From Nocardia paucivorans NBRC 100373 (GTDB lineage Bacteria; Actinomycetota; Actinomycetes; Mycobacteriales; Mycobacteriaceae), in the NCBI RefSeq assembly GCF_000308675.1, contig NZ_BAGE01000024.1, forward strand, positions 1 to 64,000: a DNA stretch of 64,000 nt, read 5' to 3'. Below are positions 27,025-35,781 of the stretch, piece by piece; positions within the stretch are counted from its first letter, which is position 1, and the number at the start of each line of letters is the position of its first letter. A program made the position numbers and the translations under genes. The notes under the pieces are model-generated. The model was not told the origin of the DNA. It saw only the letters and a program-made list of their open reading frames with translations, and did not search any database.

Positions 27025-28121
27025 CGGGGCACGCGCACCCCACGGGCCTCGAGGCGTGGCAGCACCTCCTGGGCGAAGTACTCCAGCTCGGACACATAAT
27101 CGACGAACGACAGGGTCATACCGCCGAACCCGGCCTGATAGAACTGCTCGATCCGATCGGCCACCTCGTCAGGGGTGCCGATCAGGGGGCAGCTGCCGTG
27201 GCCGGCCGCGAACCGGGCACGGAAGGTTTGCAGCATCTCCGGGGTGAACGACTTGGCGTGCATCCCCTGGAGACGCATCAGGTTGTCCACCGCGTCCCAG
27301 TCGGCGTTCTCGTCGGCGTAGTAGTGCAGGTACTCCTCGGCCTCGGCGCGAGTCGGCCGGCACACCACATGCCCCAGGGTGAACACACCCATGCTGCGGT
27401 TGTAGCGCTGCCGGGCCTGTTCACGAACCTCTCGGGCGATCCGGCCTCCGTCCTCGGGACCGCCCACGATCGTGAACGCGAAGTCGGCGTTGCGGGCGGC
27501 GTAATCGCGCCCCTGACCGGACGAACCGGCATTGAGCACCGGCAACACCCCGTCGTAGGGCTTGGGCATGCCCTCGACCTGCGTCAGTTGGTAGAACCTG
27601 CCCTTGTGGTCGAAGCGGCCCGGGGTGGTCCAGATCTTCCGGATCACATCCCACCACTCCTGGGCCAGTTCGTAGCGGTCGTCGTGATCGGTCGGCAGAT
27701 CGACACCCATCGCCTCGTACTCGGGCTGGTTCCAGCCGGCGACAATATTGATTCCGGCTCGTCCCTGGCCGATGTGGTCGACGGTGGCCATCTGTTTGGC
27801 CACCACCACGGGATGGTTGAAGGCGGTGTGGATGGTGGCGAAGACGGAGATCCGACGGGTGTGCGCGAGCAGACCGGCCGCCAGAGCGGTCGGGTCGAGA
27901 ACACCTTCGTGGAAGTTGGTCTCACCGCCGTATCCGATCCACCGTGCGATCGGCAGCAGGAAGTCGAGGCCCACCTCGTCGGCGAGTTCGGCCAGACGGA
28001 GGTTGTCCTCCCAGCTTCCGGACCAGCGTTCCGGGATTTTCGTCACGGCCAGCCCGGACGAGCAGTTCGCGGAGAAGAGTCCGAGTTTGAACCCTTTGCC
28101 GTCGGCGATCGATTTGACCAT
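27021..28121 (-). CDS. LLM-class flavin-dependent monooxygenase (RutA-like)
   Basis: A 366-residue luciferase-like monooxygenase using FMNH2 and O2. Family blocks are FKLGLFSANCSSGLA (about 11-25), INIVAGWNQPEYEAMGV (about 124-140) and a GTPDEVADRIEQFYQAG stretch near 315-331. It resembles RutA and dimethylsulfone-monooxygenase relatives more than F420-dependent enzymes. The ATG follows GGAAAGGA by 7 nt. The flavin reductase gene lies 32 nt upstream on the same strand, giving a two-component system. In this operon, beside isatin-hydrolase-like and indolepyruvate-oxidoreductase-like genes, an indolic ring or side chain is a likely substrate. That is inference from neighbours. Confidence 0.88.
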   Translation of the reverse strand: MVKSIADGKGFKLGLFSANCSSGLAVTKIPERWSGSWEDNLRLAELADEVGLDFLLPIARWIGYGGETNFHEGVLDPTALAAGLLAHTRRISVFATIHTAFNHPVVVAKQMATVDHIGQGRAGINIVAGWNQPEYEAMGVDLPTDHDDRYELAQEWWDVIRKIWTTPGRFDHKGRFYQLTQVEGMPKPYDGVLPVLNAGSSGQGRDYAARNADFAFTIVGGPEDGGRIAREVREQARQRYNRSMGVFTLGHVVCRPTRAEAEEYLHYYADENADWDAVDNLMRLQGMHAKSFTPEMLQTFRARFAAGHGSCPLIGTPDEVADRIEQFYQAGFGGMTLSFVDYVSELEYFAQEVLPRLEARGVRVPR

Positions 28122-28153
28122 GGTGTGTTCCTTTCCGAGGAATAGGTGTGGTG

Positions 28154-28678
28154 TCAGGGGTGGATCGGGGCGGGGGTCAGCGCTCCTTCGGAAAAGGTCA
28201 GCGCGGGCGCCGAGCGACGGTCGGTGACCAGTACCCGACCGAGCAGGATGAGGTGATCACCGCCGTCGTAGCGGATGTGGGTGCGGCACTCCAGGCGTGC
28301 GATACCCGCCGTCAGTAGCGGCGCTCCGGTGATACCGGGACGCCAGTCCAGACCGTGGAATTTGTCGCCACCGCGCCGAGCGAATCGCGACACCAGGTCC
28401 GCCTCGTCCGCGCTGAGGATGTGCACGGCGAAACCCTCTGCCCGCGACCAGATGTCGAAGCTGGTGGAGCCGCGATCGACACACCAGGACACCAGCGGCG
28501 GATCCAGCGATACGGAGGTGAAACTGGTCGATACCAGCCCCGCGGGCCGTGCCCCGTGGCTGGTGGTTATCACCGCGACGCCGGTGGTCCATGCCGCCAT
28601 CGCCTGTCGAAGCTCGAGAGGCCCCACAACCGGTTCGGGAGTGATGGATGCGGGTGCGGGGGTATCGGTGGATTCCAT
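28154..28678 (-). CDS. Flavin reductase (HpaC/RutF-like)
   Basis: A 174-residue flavin reductase-like protein that would reduce FMN or FAD with NAD(P)H and pass it to the neighbouring monooxygenase. The family pattern is visible: WTTGVAVITTSHGARPAGLV (about 30-49), then TSFTSVSLDPPLVSWCV and a terminal HILLLGRV-like stretch (HLILLGRVL). The ATG has GGAG 6 nt upstream. It is spaced 32 nt from the LLM gene and 33 nt from the IorB-like gene, all on one strand, so a single operon is likely. The role is well supported by family and context. Confidence 0.87.
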   Translation of the reverse strand: MESTDTPAPASITPEPVVGPLELRQAMAAWTTGVAVITTSHGARPAGLVSTSFTSVSLDPPLVSWCVDRGSTSFDIWSRAEGFAVHILSADEADLVSRFARRGGDKFHGLDWRPGITGAPLLTAGIARLECRTHIRYDGGDHLILLGRVLVTDRRSAPALTFSEGALTPAPIHP

Positions 28679-28711
28679 GAACAGCTCCGAATACTTATGG
28701 TCGCGAAGGGA

Positions 28712-30301
28712 TTACCGGCCCTCGCCGAGGGCCACTCGCAGGGTCGTGCCGTCCTCGTCGGCGAGCGCGGCATCACGCAGCCGGGCCAGTCGGGCGGCGG
28801 CGTCGGGTTGGCCGACGATGGTGTCGGCGGCGCGCATCAACTTGGCGAAGCTGTCGTTGCCGTGTTCATAGGTGGCGCCGTAACCCTTGAGGACGCGCTG
28901 GCATTCGACGATCTCGCGGGCCAGCTCGGCGTCCTCGGGTGCGACGGCCAGGGCCGCGGCCATCCATTGTTCGATGGCGACCTGTTCCCGGTGGTAGCGC
29001 AGGGACCGCGGGCGCAGCGGTCGAACCCGGGCCATCACCGACAACATGGTGTATCCGGTAATCGAGCTGGTGTTGATGATCATGCCCTGGTGGGTCACCT
29101 TGTCGATCGCGCGCCGGAATCCCTTGGAGCGCCGCAGCGTCGCCCCCATCCAGGTGGGCATCGTGTCGGTGATCTCGTCCACCTGCGGGTGCAGATATTC
29201 GCGCACGTGGACGAGTTGATCCGGTTCGGCGCGCGCCTCCTCCCGGATACGGCTCATCCGGTGTTTGCGGACCTTCTGTAATGCGACCTGAATGGTGTCC
29301 TGGTAGCACATCCACAGGGCCAGATGCCGGGCCACTTCGACGGTGAGCCGGGCGTCGCCGGCCGCATCCGGGTCGACAGCGGCGAACTTCGTGACCCGAT
29401 CCAGGTACAGCCGGGCATAGCCGAGGTTCTGGTACACCGCGGTACGGACCAGGCCGTGCAGGATCATCGATCGCGCCGCGACCGGCAGATCGGTCACCCG
29501 GGCGGCCAGGGGACGCAGTTTCGGTCCGACCAGCGCTCCCGGGTCGGTGGCGGCGATTTCGTTGCGGCGCTTCTCTTCTCGATCCTTGCGTTCCTCCGCC
29601 GACAACGGTTTGGCGATGAGCTGCAGATCGACCGGTTTCGAGGTGGTCGCCGGTGGTGGGGCGGCCGCGGCCATCCCCCCGGCGAACGCCTGCAACGACT
29701 GTTCGATTCCCTTGCCGAAAGCCCGGATCGGCGCCTCGAACTGTTCCCGGGTGAACGGCAGCACCCCCGAACCGGCGACCGCGCCGAACAGCGCCGCGCT
29801 GATCACACTGCGGGCCTCTTCGGCAATGGTCATGAAGTCCGCGGCGATCAACCGTTTCGCCCCGGCCCGCGCGGCGGCGAGCAGCGCGGCGCTGTCGGTG
29901 CGACCGTCACCGAGGGCCATCTTCTCGTCGATCGAGTAGACGCGATGCGTCGAGGTGATCAGGATGCTGCGGTCGGGGGTGGCGAAACCACGCTGTACCG
30001 CCCGTGCGGCCTCCATCAGCTCCGAGGCGATGACGATATCCACCTCGCCGGGGGTGGGGAACACGCTGAGCACCGGTTCGTCGCGGTCGGACCCCTCGTG
30101 GGGGACCGGCGGGAACAACTCGACGTAGTACACGGTGGCGCCGGTGCGCTGGGCGACACCGGGCACCGAGGTGGTCTGGGCATGGTGACCGGCCGCTTCG
30201 GCCACCTCCACGATCCAGTCGGCCAGGACGCCACCGCCCTCACCGCCCATGGCGAGGATCGCGATCGTTATGGGCCGCTGCCCGCTGTACCAACCGGACA
30301 T
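28712..30301 (-). CDS. Indolepyruvate-oxidoreductase beta-like subunit fused to a C-terminal helical domain
   Basis: A 529-residue protein. Residues about 1-200 form the gamma-type domain of 2-oxoacid:ferredoxin oxidoreductases (ILAMGGEGGGVLADWIVE near 13-30; TSVPGVAQRTGATVYYVE). The remaining 300 residues are mostly helical and charged and match the long form found in aerobic bacteria, which I recall as carrying DUF6537. The ATG at 30301 shares one base with the alpha-subunit stop (TGATG), so the two subunits are coupled. With the alpha subunit it would oxidatively decarboxylate an aryl 2-oxoacid to an aryl-CoA. In this operon isatinate (2-aminophenylglyoxylate) is an attractive substrate, giving anthraniloyl-CoA. 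Confidence 0.82.
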   Translation of the reverse strand: MSGWYSGQRPITIAILAMGGEGGGVLADWIVEVAEAAGHHAQTTSVPGVAQRTGATVYYVELFPPVPHEGSDRDEPVLSVFPTPGEVDIVIASELMEAARAVQRGFATPDRSILITSTHRVYSIDEKMALGDGRTDSAALLAAARAGAKRLIAADFMTIAEEARSVISAALFGAVAGSGVLPFTREQFEAPIRAFGKGIEQSLQAFAGGMAAAAPPPATTSKPVDLQLIAKPLSAEERKDREEKRRNEIAATDPGALVGPKLRPLAARVTDLPVAARSMILHGLVRTAVYQNLGYARLYLDRVTKFAAVDPDAAGDARLTVEVARHLALWMCYQDTIQVALQKVRKHRMSRIREEARAEPDQLVHVREYLHPQVDEITDTMPTWMGATLRRSKGFRRAIDKVTHQGMIINTSSITGYTMLSVMARVRPLRPRSLRYHREQVAIEQWMAAALAVAPEDAELAREIVECQRVLKGYGATYEHGNDSFAKLMRAADTIVGQPDAAARLARLRDAALADEDGTTLRVALGEGR

Positions 30302-32463
30302 CACGCCACCTCCAAAGCGGCCGCGCGGCGCTCGACACCGCGGGCGAGGGCATTGATCCACCAGCGCCGCACCCGGGCCAACACACGGTCCTTGCGGGTG
30401 GGGTTGTAGACGACATCGGTGCGATAGAACGACGGACACAGCACCGCCGCGTGCGCGTTCGCACCGCACACCCCGCACCCGACGCAGCTGTCGAGCACCG
30501 TGGCGATCGGGTCGGTGCGCATGGGATCGGGGTTGTCGGTGATGGTCAGCGACGGACAGCCGGAGATTCGGATACAGGCGTGGTCGCCGGTGCAGGTCTC
30601 CGGGTCCACGCCGAACCGCTCCCGGATGACCCGTTTACCGGCCTTCAATTCCTTCGCGCGTTTCTTCTTCTCGCGCCGCTGCCGGTTGAGTTGGCATTCG
30701 CTCTGCATCACCAGGACCTTCGGCCCCGGTTCGTCGGTGGTGAGCGCCTCGACGAACGCATCGCGCACCCGGGAGACGTCATAGGTGTTATCGATGGTCT
30801 CGGCGTATTCGACGCCGATACCGCGCACGGCCTTCTCGATCGGATGCCGGGTGGAGCGGGCGGGTAGTTCGGCGTGTGAGGAGAGCACATCCTGGCCGCC
30901 GGTCGCCGCGGCGTAGTCGTTGTCCACCACGACCAGCAACTGATCGCTCTTGTTGAACACGGCGTTGCCGACACCGCTGGACAGGCCGTTGTGCCAGAAT
31001 CCGCCGTCGCCCATGATCGCGATGGTTCGGCGATCGGAATCCTTCGAATCCAGAGCCGAGGCCGCGGCGGAGCCGAGCCCGTAACCCATGGTGGTCGCAC
31101 CGAGGTCGAACGGGGCGTTGATCGAGAAGAGGTGACAGCCGATATCCGCGCTGACATGGTGTTTACCGGTTTCCCGCTCGGCGAGTGCGAGCCCGCTGAA
31201 GATGGGACGTTCCGGGCAGCCGGTGCACAAACCCGGCGGGCGCGGCTGCACCAGTTGCGGTTCGACCCGAGGGGCGAACGGGCTCATCGGGTCGTCGACA
31301 GCCCGCAGAAGGGCGGGTTCGTGAGTGATCGCCTCGGGTAGGTATTCGCTCAGGAATCGGTGCAGGCCCCGGGTGGTGACCAGGGAGGTGTATTCCCCGG
31401 CCATGGTGAGCATGTCCTTGCCGTGCAGTTTGGTGGGGATATCGGCTCGGCGCAGGATGGTGTTGATGTTCTGTTCGATGAAGTCCGGCTGCCCTTCTTC
31501 GAACAGCAGCACCGCGCGCTTGTCCGCGCAGAAGTCGATGACCTCCTCGTCGATCACCGGGTAGGCCACGTTCATCACGTACATCGGCAGCGTGGTGTTA
31601 CCGAAGGCGTCCGAGCAGCCGAGCAGTTCCATGGCCCGGTTCACCGTGTTGTACAGCCCGCCCTGCACGATGATCCCGATATCGGCGCGGTCGTTGCCGA
31701 TGACCTCGTTGAGCCCGTGCTCGCGAATGTATTTCACCGCTGCCGGCCAGCGGTCCTCGATCTTTTCCTTCTCGTGCTGGAAACTGGCCGGCGGCAGCAC
31801 GATTCGGCTCACATCGCGGGCCGGCTGCTGCGTGGCCTCGGCAACGGTCATGGCCGGAGGCCGGTTGTCCTCGGCCTCGAAGGCGCCGTGCAGATGGCAT
31901 GAGCGCAATCGCAGCAGCAGGAACACCGGGGTATTGCTGGCCTCCGACAACTCGAACCCGGATTCCACCGCGTTCACGATCGCGGTGATGTTCGGCCGCG
32001 GGTCCAGCAGCCACATCTGCGATTTCATCGCGAACGCATGTGAGCGCTCCTGCATGATGCTGGAACCCTCGCCGTAGTCCTCGCCGAGGATGATCAGTGC
32101 GCCGCCGGTGACCCCACCACTGGCCAGGTTGGCGAGGGCGTCGGCGGCGACATTGGTGCCGACGGTCGATTTCCAGGTCACCGCGCCGCGTAGCGGATAG
32201 TGCACCGACGCCGCCAGCATGGCGGCGGCGGTCGCCTCGGAGGCGCTGTTCTCGAAATAGATACCCAGCTCGTCCAGAATCTCCTTGGAATCGCCCAGGA
32301 CATCCATCAGATGCGAGATGGGCGCACCCTGATAGCCGCCGACATAGGCGACACCGGACTGCAGCAGCGCCTTGGTGACCGCGAGGATGCCCTCGACGTG
32401 CAAGGTGGTGCCGGCGCCCTGCCGGAGCTTGCCCACCTCGTTCGCGAACGACCGTTCAGCCAT
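30301..32463 (-). CDS. iorA: Indolepyruvate-ferredoxin-oxidoreductase alpha-like subunit
   Basis: A 720-residue thiamine-diphosphate enzyme. The pyrimidine-binding half spans about residues 1-370 (GYQGAPISHLMDVLG near 42; GEDYGEGSSIMQERSHA near 127). The TPP-binding half follows, with GDGGFWHNGLSSGVGN and DNDYAAATGGQ near 483-525. The C-terminus carries ferredoxin-like cysteines (CTGDHACIRISGCPSL near 622 and CVGCGVCG near 662). The ATG follows AGGAAGGACAACA. It lies 21 nt after the isatin-hydrolase-like gene and overlaps the beta subunit. The family converts aryl pyruvates plus CoA into aryl-acyl-CoA, CO2 and reduced ferredoxin. Linking it here to isatinate is my inference. Confidence 0.88.
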   Translation of the reverse strand: MAERSFANEVGKLRQGAGTTLHVEGILAVTKALLQSGVAYVGGYQGAPISHLMDVLGDSKEILDELGIYFENSASEATAAAMLAASVHYPLRGAVTWKSTVGTNVAADALANLASGGVTGGALIILGEDYGEGSSIMQERSHAFAMKSQMWLLDPRPNITAIVNAVESGFELSEASNTPVFLLLRLRSCHLHGAFEAEDNRPPAMTVAEATQQPARDVSRIVLPPASFQHEKEKIEDRWPAAVKYIREHGLNEVIGNDRADIGIIVQGGLYNTVNRAMELLGCSDAFGNTTLPMYVMNVAYPVIDEEVIDFCADKRAVLLFEEGQPDFIEQNINTILRRADIPTKLHGKDMLTMAGEYTSLVTTRGLHRFLSEYLPEAITHEPALLRAVDDPMSPFAPRVEPQLVQPRPPGLCTGCPERPIFSGLALAERETGKHHVSADIGCHLFSINAPFDLGATTMGYGLGSAAASALDSKDSDRRTIAIMGDGGFWHNGLSSGVGNAVFNKSDQLLVVVDNDYAAATGGQDVLSSHAELPARSTRHPIEKAVRGIGVEYAETIDNTYDVSRVRDAFVEALTTDEPGPKVLVMQSECQLNRQRREKKKRAKELKAGKRVIRERFGVDPETCTGDHACIRISGCPSLTITDNPDPMRTDPIATVLDSCVGCGVCGANAHAAVLCPSFYRTDVVYNPTRKDRVLARVRRWWINALARGVERRAAALEVA

Positions 32464-32484
32464 TGTTGTCCTTCCTGGATGTGC

Positions 32485-33243
32485 TCAGCGCTCGACGAGG
32501 GCCAACACCCGCGCCGGGCTACCGGAACCGCCGACGATCGGCAGGGGCAGCACGATCAACAGGGCGCCGGTGGCGGGTAGTCGACCGAGATTGCGCAGGC
32601 TGGTCAGACCCCATTTATTGGCGCCGAGTAGGTGGTTGTGGCAGGGGAACGGCAGCTCGAAACCGCCGGCGGCGCCCGCATCGGTGCCCACGGTCTCCAC
32701 GCCGAAACCGGCCAACGAGGACTGCGCGATCCAGGCCGCGCACTCGGCCGAGACACCCGGGGTGTGTCCGTCGTTGGCGAAGGCCTCGGCGTCGTCGCCT
32801 CGAACCTCCCAGCCGGTGCGATAGAGCAGCCATCCGCCTTCCGGCAGGGGACCGTGTTCTTTCTCCCATGCCTCGAGGTGCTCGACCTCGAGCAGGAAAT
32901 CCTGGTTCCGGTCGACCTCGGCGCTCATATCGATCACCGCGACCGGGGCGACCAGGGTGCGCAGCGGCGCCTGGGAGACGTCGTCACCGTCCTTACCGGT
33001 GATCCAGTGCACGGGGGCGTCGAGGTGGGTGCCGGTGTGCTCGCCGGTGTGGATGTTGTTCCAATACCAGGCCGGACCGCGGTCGTCGAAGCGGCTGATC
33101 TCCTCCAGCTGGAACGGGATGGTGTTGGCGAACGGTTCCGGTAGCTGCAGGATCGGGGTGGATGATTGCAGCGGAGTGGTGAGGTCGATGATTTCGACTT
33201 CACCGGACCGGGTCGCCTCGATAACGGCGGCGAGTACGGACAT
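32485..33243 (-). CDS. Cyclase-family metal hydrolase, isatin-hydrolase-like
   Basis: A 252-residue member of the KynB/isatin-hydrolase cyclase family. The manganese-binding signature HTGTHLDAPVHW is at about residues 69-80. Blocks that I recall from characterised isatin hydrolase are present: EEISRFDDRGPAWYWNN (about 47-63), GFGVETVGTDAG (about 181-192) and a PCHNHLLGANKWG stretch. Isatin hydrolase opens isatin to isatinate in bacterial indole-3-acetate breakdown. The ATG has AGGAG 5 nt upstream. It is in the same operon as the oxidoreductase that could take isatinate onward. Kynurenine formamidase is the main alternative, but no kynurenine-pathway genes are nearby. Confidence 0.78.
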   Translation of the reverse strand: MSVLAAVIEATRSGEVEIIDLTTPLQSSTPILQLPEPFANTIPFQLEEISRFDDRGPAWYWNNIHTGEHTGTHLDAPVHWITGKDGDDVSQAPLRTLVAPVAVIDMSAEVDRNQDFLLEVEHLEAWEKEHGPLPEGGWLLYRTGWEVRGDDAEAFANDGHTPGVSAECAAWIAQSSLAGFGVETVGTDAGAAGGFELPFPCHNHLLGANKWGLTSLRNLGRLPATGALLIVLPLPIVGGSGSPARVLALVER

Positions 33244-33342
33244 CGCGACTCCTAGGCATGCGGGTGAGTTGAGCGAGTGTTGTTCGAGGGGGCGGGGCGG
33301 CGCTATCCGCGATACGCGGCGGTTGTCCCCATTGCGAAGTGG

Positions 33343-33780
33343 TCAGGCGCGGCGGTAGCCCTGTAGGACGGAATCGTCCACATCGGGCAGGTTGATCACG
33401 ATGTTGTCGGGGGTGCGGCAGGTCAGCCACACCAGTTCCTCGGTGGTGCTCATGTTCACCTCCACGTGGGGCATGAACGGCGGCACGAACACGAAGTCGC
33501 CTTCGCTCATATCGACGTATTCCTGGTAGTTCTCGCCGAAATAGATGCGTGCGACCCCCTTCAACACATAACCACCGGTCTCGGCCTCACCGTGGTGGTG
33601 CGGGAGGGATCGGTAGCCGGGCTCGTTGCTCACCCGGCCGTACCAGATCCGGGTGGCGGGGGTGTGCTGCGGACCGACGCCGGACACGCGCACCGCACCG
33701 CCGGACTGGGCGGTGCCGGTGTCTTCCTGCCCGGCCCGGGTGACAACGGGCACAACCCGGGTGTTCGTTTCGCTGGTCAT
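33343..33780 (-). CDS. Cupin-domain protein
   Basis: A 145-residue single-domain cupin. Motif 1 reads PHHHGEAETGGYVLKG (about residues 52-67) and motif 2 FVFVPPFMPHVEVN (about 86-99), with His/Glu positions suited to a metal. The ATG at 33780 is supported by AAAGGAG 6 nt upstream; an ATG eight codons earlier lacks one. It sits between the FAH-family gene and the isatin-hydrolase-like gene, so it belongs to the catabolic operon. It could be a small dioxygenase, isomerase or sensor. The reaction is not determinable from the sequence. Confidence 0.75.
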   Translation of the reverse strand: MTSETNTRVVPVVTRAGQEDTGTAQSGGAVRVSGVGPQHTPATRIWYGRVSNEPGYRSLPHHHGEAETGGYVLKGVARIYFGENYQEYVDMSEGDFVFVPPFMPHVEVNMSTTEELVWLTCRTPDNIVINLPDVDDSVLQGYRRA

Positions 33781-33800
33781 GGTGTTCTCCTTTCCGGCCC

Positions 33801-34652
33801 TCATCGGGCGGTGTGGTTGTCGGGCGCAAGGACGGTGATGTGGTTGCGAAGCAGGCCGAGGCCGTCGATCTCGGTTTCCACGACATCCCCGGCCCGCAGG
33901 TATCGCGGCGGTTCGGCGGCGATACCGACGCCGCCGGGTGTTCCGGTGAGCACCACGTCACCGGGCCGCAGTGTGGTGAAACCGGAGATGTAGGACAGCA
34001 GCGCCGCGGGATCGAAGACGAGGTCCGCGGTGGAGCCGATCTGCTCCTCGACACCGTTGACCCGGCAGACGATGCGCAGGCCGTCGGCAGGATCCACCTC
34101 GTCCGGCGTGACCAGTTCGGGACCGAGCGGGGTGGTGGCGTCGAACGCCTTACCCGGTAGCCACTGGGAGGTGTGTCGTTGCCAGGTTCGTATCGAGAAA
34201 TCGTTGGCGACGGTGTAGCCGGCGATACCGGCTCGCGCGGTGGCGTGATCGACCCGGTGCAGGACTGCGCCGACCACGACGGCCAGTTCGGCCTCCCAGT
34301 CCAGCAGCACCGATTCGGGGTCGCCGGGTAATGCGATATCGGCGTCCCAGGCGGTCAGCGTATCGGCGAACTTGGTGAACAGGGTGGGGTATTCGGGCTC
34401 GGGTCTGCCCATTTCGGCGATATGGGAGCGGTAGTTGTGGCCGCAGCAGATGACCTTGCGCGGGGTGGTGACAACCGGTGCGGGGCTGCCCTGCAATGCC
34501 GGTTGCCGTTCGGCGAGCCGCGGCCCTGTACGCCAGGCCGGGTGGGCGAGCAATGCACCGACATCGGGGGCGGTGGTCGCACACCACAGTCCATCGAGCC
34601 GGACTTCGGCACGGCTGTCACCGGTATCGGAAAGAACTGTTCGCAGGCGCAT
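33801..34652 (-). CDS. Fumarylacetoacetate-hydrolase-family protein
   Basis: A 283-residue FAH-fold protein. Blocks are CCGHNYRSHIAEMGR (about 75-89), DWEAELAVVVG (about 124-134) with metal-binding acids, GYTVANDFSIRTWQ and GTPGGVG near 245. Family members hydrolyse C-C bonds in beta-diketo acids, decarboxylate oxo-acids or hydrate dienoates. The start at 34652 follows GGGAG; the open frame runs 22 codons further without support. It is the first gene of the leftward operon, 259 nt from the divergent RidA operon. It probably acts on a late, ring-opened intermediate. Confidence 0.82.
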   Translation of the reverse strand: MRLRTVLSDTGDSRAEVRLDGLWCATTAPDVGALLAHPAWRTGPRLAERQPALQGSPAPVVTTPRKVICCGHNYRSHIAEMGRPEPEYPTLFTKFADTLTAWDADIALPGDPESVLLDWEAELAVVVGAVLHRVDHATARAGIAGYTVANDFSIRTWQRHTSQWLPGKAFDATTPLGPELVTPDEVDPADGLRIVCRVNGVEEQIGSTADLVFDPAALLSYISGFTTLRPGDVVLTGTPGGVGIAAEPPRYLRAGDVVETEIDGLGLLRNHITVLAPDNHTAR

Positions 34653-34778
34653 GGTGGCGGCACTCCCAGGATCGGGACGGGCTGTCGATATCGGAGAAAC
34701 GTCATCTCGGATGACCATCGGGTCGGGTGGCCATCGTGTCGGATGAACACTGCATGAAGCATTTCACTTATGCCGTTC

Positions 34779-34810
34779 TGTTGACGGCGATGACGTTAAC
34801 ACCATACGGT
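34779..34810 (+). promoter_or_regulatory. Promoter and possible operator of the RidA operon
   Basis: TTGACG (34781-34786) and TACGGT (34805-34810) are spaced 18 bp apart. An imperfect inverted repeat, TGTTGAC (34779-34785) and GTTAACA (34795-34801), overlaps the -35 box. This is the only control region for both divergent catabolic operons, so a PaaX or AraC target is expected here. Confidence 0.4.
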
Positions 34811-34911
34811 GACCCTGTCATCCCCACGAGGAAATCGGCCCCCATCACACCGAGCCGACCGCGACATCCTCCGCTCCGCATCCGCTCGAACCGACCGAGA
34901 AAAGAGGAACC

Positions 34912-35319
34912 ATGCCCGTCGACCGCATCAACCCACCCGAACTGGCCACCCCCTCGGGATACGCGCATGCCGTCCGCCATCGCGGCATAGTCCATCTGGC
35001 AGGTCAGACCGCACTGACCCCGGAAGGGAAAATCGTCGAGGGTGGGATCGTCCCCCAGTTCCGTCAGGCGCTCACCAATGTGTTGACCGCGCTCGCCGCG
35101 GCGGGCGGCCGCCCCGAGCAGCTGCTGAACGTCACGATCTACCTGCTGGACATCCCGGACTACCAGACCAACGGCAAGGAGATCGGCCGGATCTGGCGTG
35201 AATTGGCGGGCACCGAATACCCGGCCATGGCCGGAATCGGCGTCACCGCCTTGTGGCAACCGGAAGCGCTGGTCGAGATCCAGGCAGTGGCCGCACTGGA
35301 TGATGAGTCGACTCAATGA
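34912..35319 (+). CDS. RidA/YjgF-family protein lacking the catalytic-type arginine
   Basis: A 135-residue Rid-family protein (HLAGQTALTPEGKIVEGG near 29-46; NVTIYLLDIPDYQTNGKEIG near 76-95). In archetypal RidA the PAR(S/T) element supplies the Arg that binds enamine/imine acids; here the site reads PAMAGIGV, so Arg is Met. This places it outside the classical RidA subgroup. The ATG has an AGAGGAACC site. It opens the rightward catabolic operon and overlaps the thioesterase start as ATGA. The 2-aminobenzoyl-CoA enzyme downstream would yield an enamine product, so a deamination helper is plausible, although the missing Arg argues for a different substrate. Confidence 0.85.
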   Translation: MPVDRINPPELATPSGYAHAVRHRGIVHLAGQTALTPEGKIVEGGIVPQFRQALTNVLTALAAAGGRPEQLLNVTIYLLDIPDYQTNGKEIGRIWRELAGTEYPAMAGIGVTALWQPEALVEIQAVAALDDESTQ

Positions 35320-35774
35320 CGATGGTAACAATCGAACGACGTGTCGACTGGCAGGACACCGATGCGGCCGGGCACTACCACCACGGCAGCGCCATCCGCT
35401 GGGTGGAAGCGGCCGAAGCCGCTCTGTTGGAACGATTCGGACTCAGCGAGCTGTTCGGCCGAACCCCGCGAGTCCGCTACGAAGTCGACTACGTGGGCCG
35501 GTTGTGGTTCGGCGACACCGTCTCGATCGAACTCTCGGTGGGTCGCCTCGGCACCAGTTCACTCCGCTACGACTTCGCCATCACCCGGATTCCCGGGTCG
35601 GTGCGTCCCGCCGCGACATCCACCGAACCGACCCTCGCGCTCCGCGGCAGCCTGACCGCGGTTCACACCCCCGACAATTTCGCGGGCGCCCAACCCTGGC
35701 CCGCGAACGTCGTCGCCGCATTGACCGGGCAGGCACCGGCCGATGCCGCGCCGACTCCGATCCAAGACATATGA
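35316..35774 (+). CDS. Hotdog-fold acyl-CoA thioesterase (4HBT-like)
   Basis: A 152-residue thioesterase of the 4-hydroxybenzoyl-CoA type. The active-site element reads DWQDTDAAGHYHHGSAIRW (about residues 11-29), where the Asp is the usual catalytic acid. A long hydrophobic helix follows (VEAAEAALLERFGL). Translation is coupled to RidA (ATGA), and the next gene starts 7 nt after its stop. It would release a free acid from an aromatic or alicyclic CoA thioester, perhaps to prevent CoA being trapped in the pathway. Family confidence is high; the substrate is inferred from neighbours. Confidence 0.8.
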   Translation: MTMVTIERRVDWQDTDAAGHYHHGSAIRWVEAAEAALLERFGLSELFGRTPRVRYEVDYVGRLWFGDTVSIELSVGRLGTSSLRYDFAITRIPGSVRPAATSTEPTLALRGSLTAVHTPDNFAGAQPWPANVVAALTGQAPADAAPTPIQDI

Positions 35775-35781
35775 GGCTGCC

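Noticed and set aside
26499..28145. A 548-codon plus-strand open frame
   Set aside because: Antisense to the AraC and LLM genes; it spans two real genes and their gap and shows no domain.
29324..30409. A 361-codon plus-strand open frame
   Set aside because: Antisense to the IorB-like gene; composition is that of a shadow frame.
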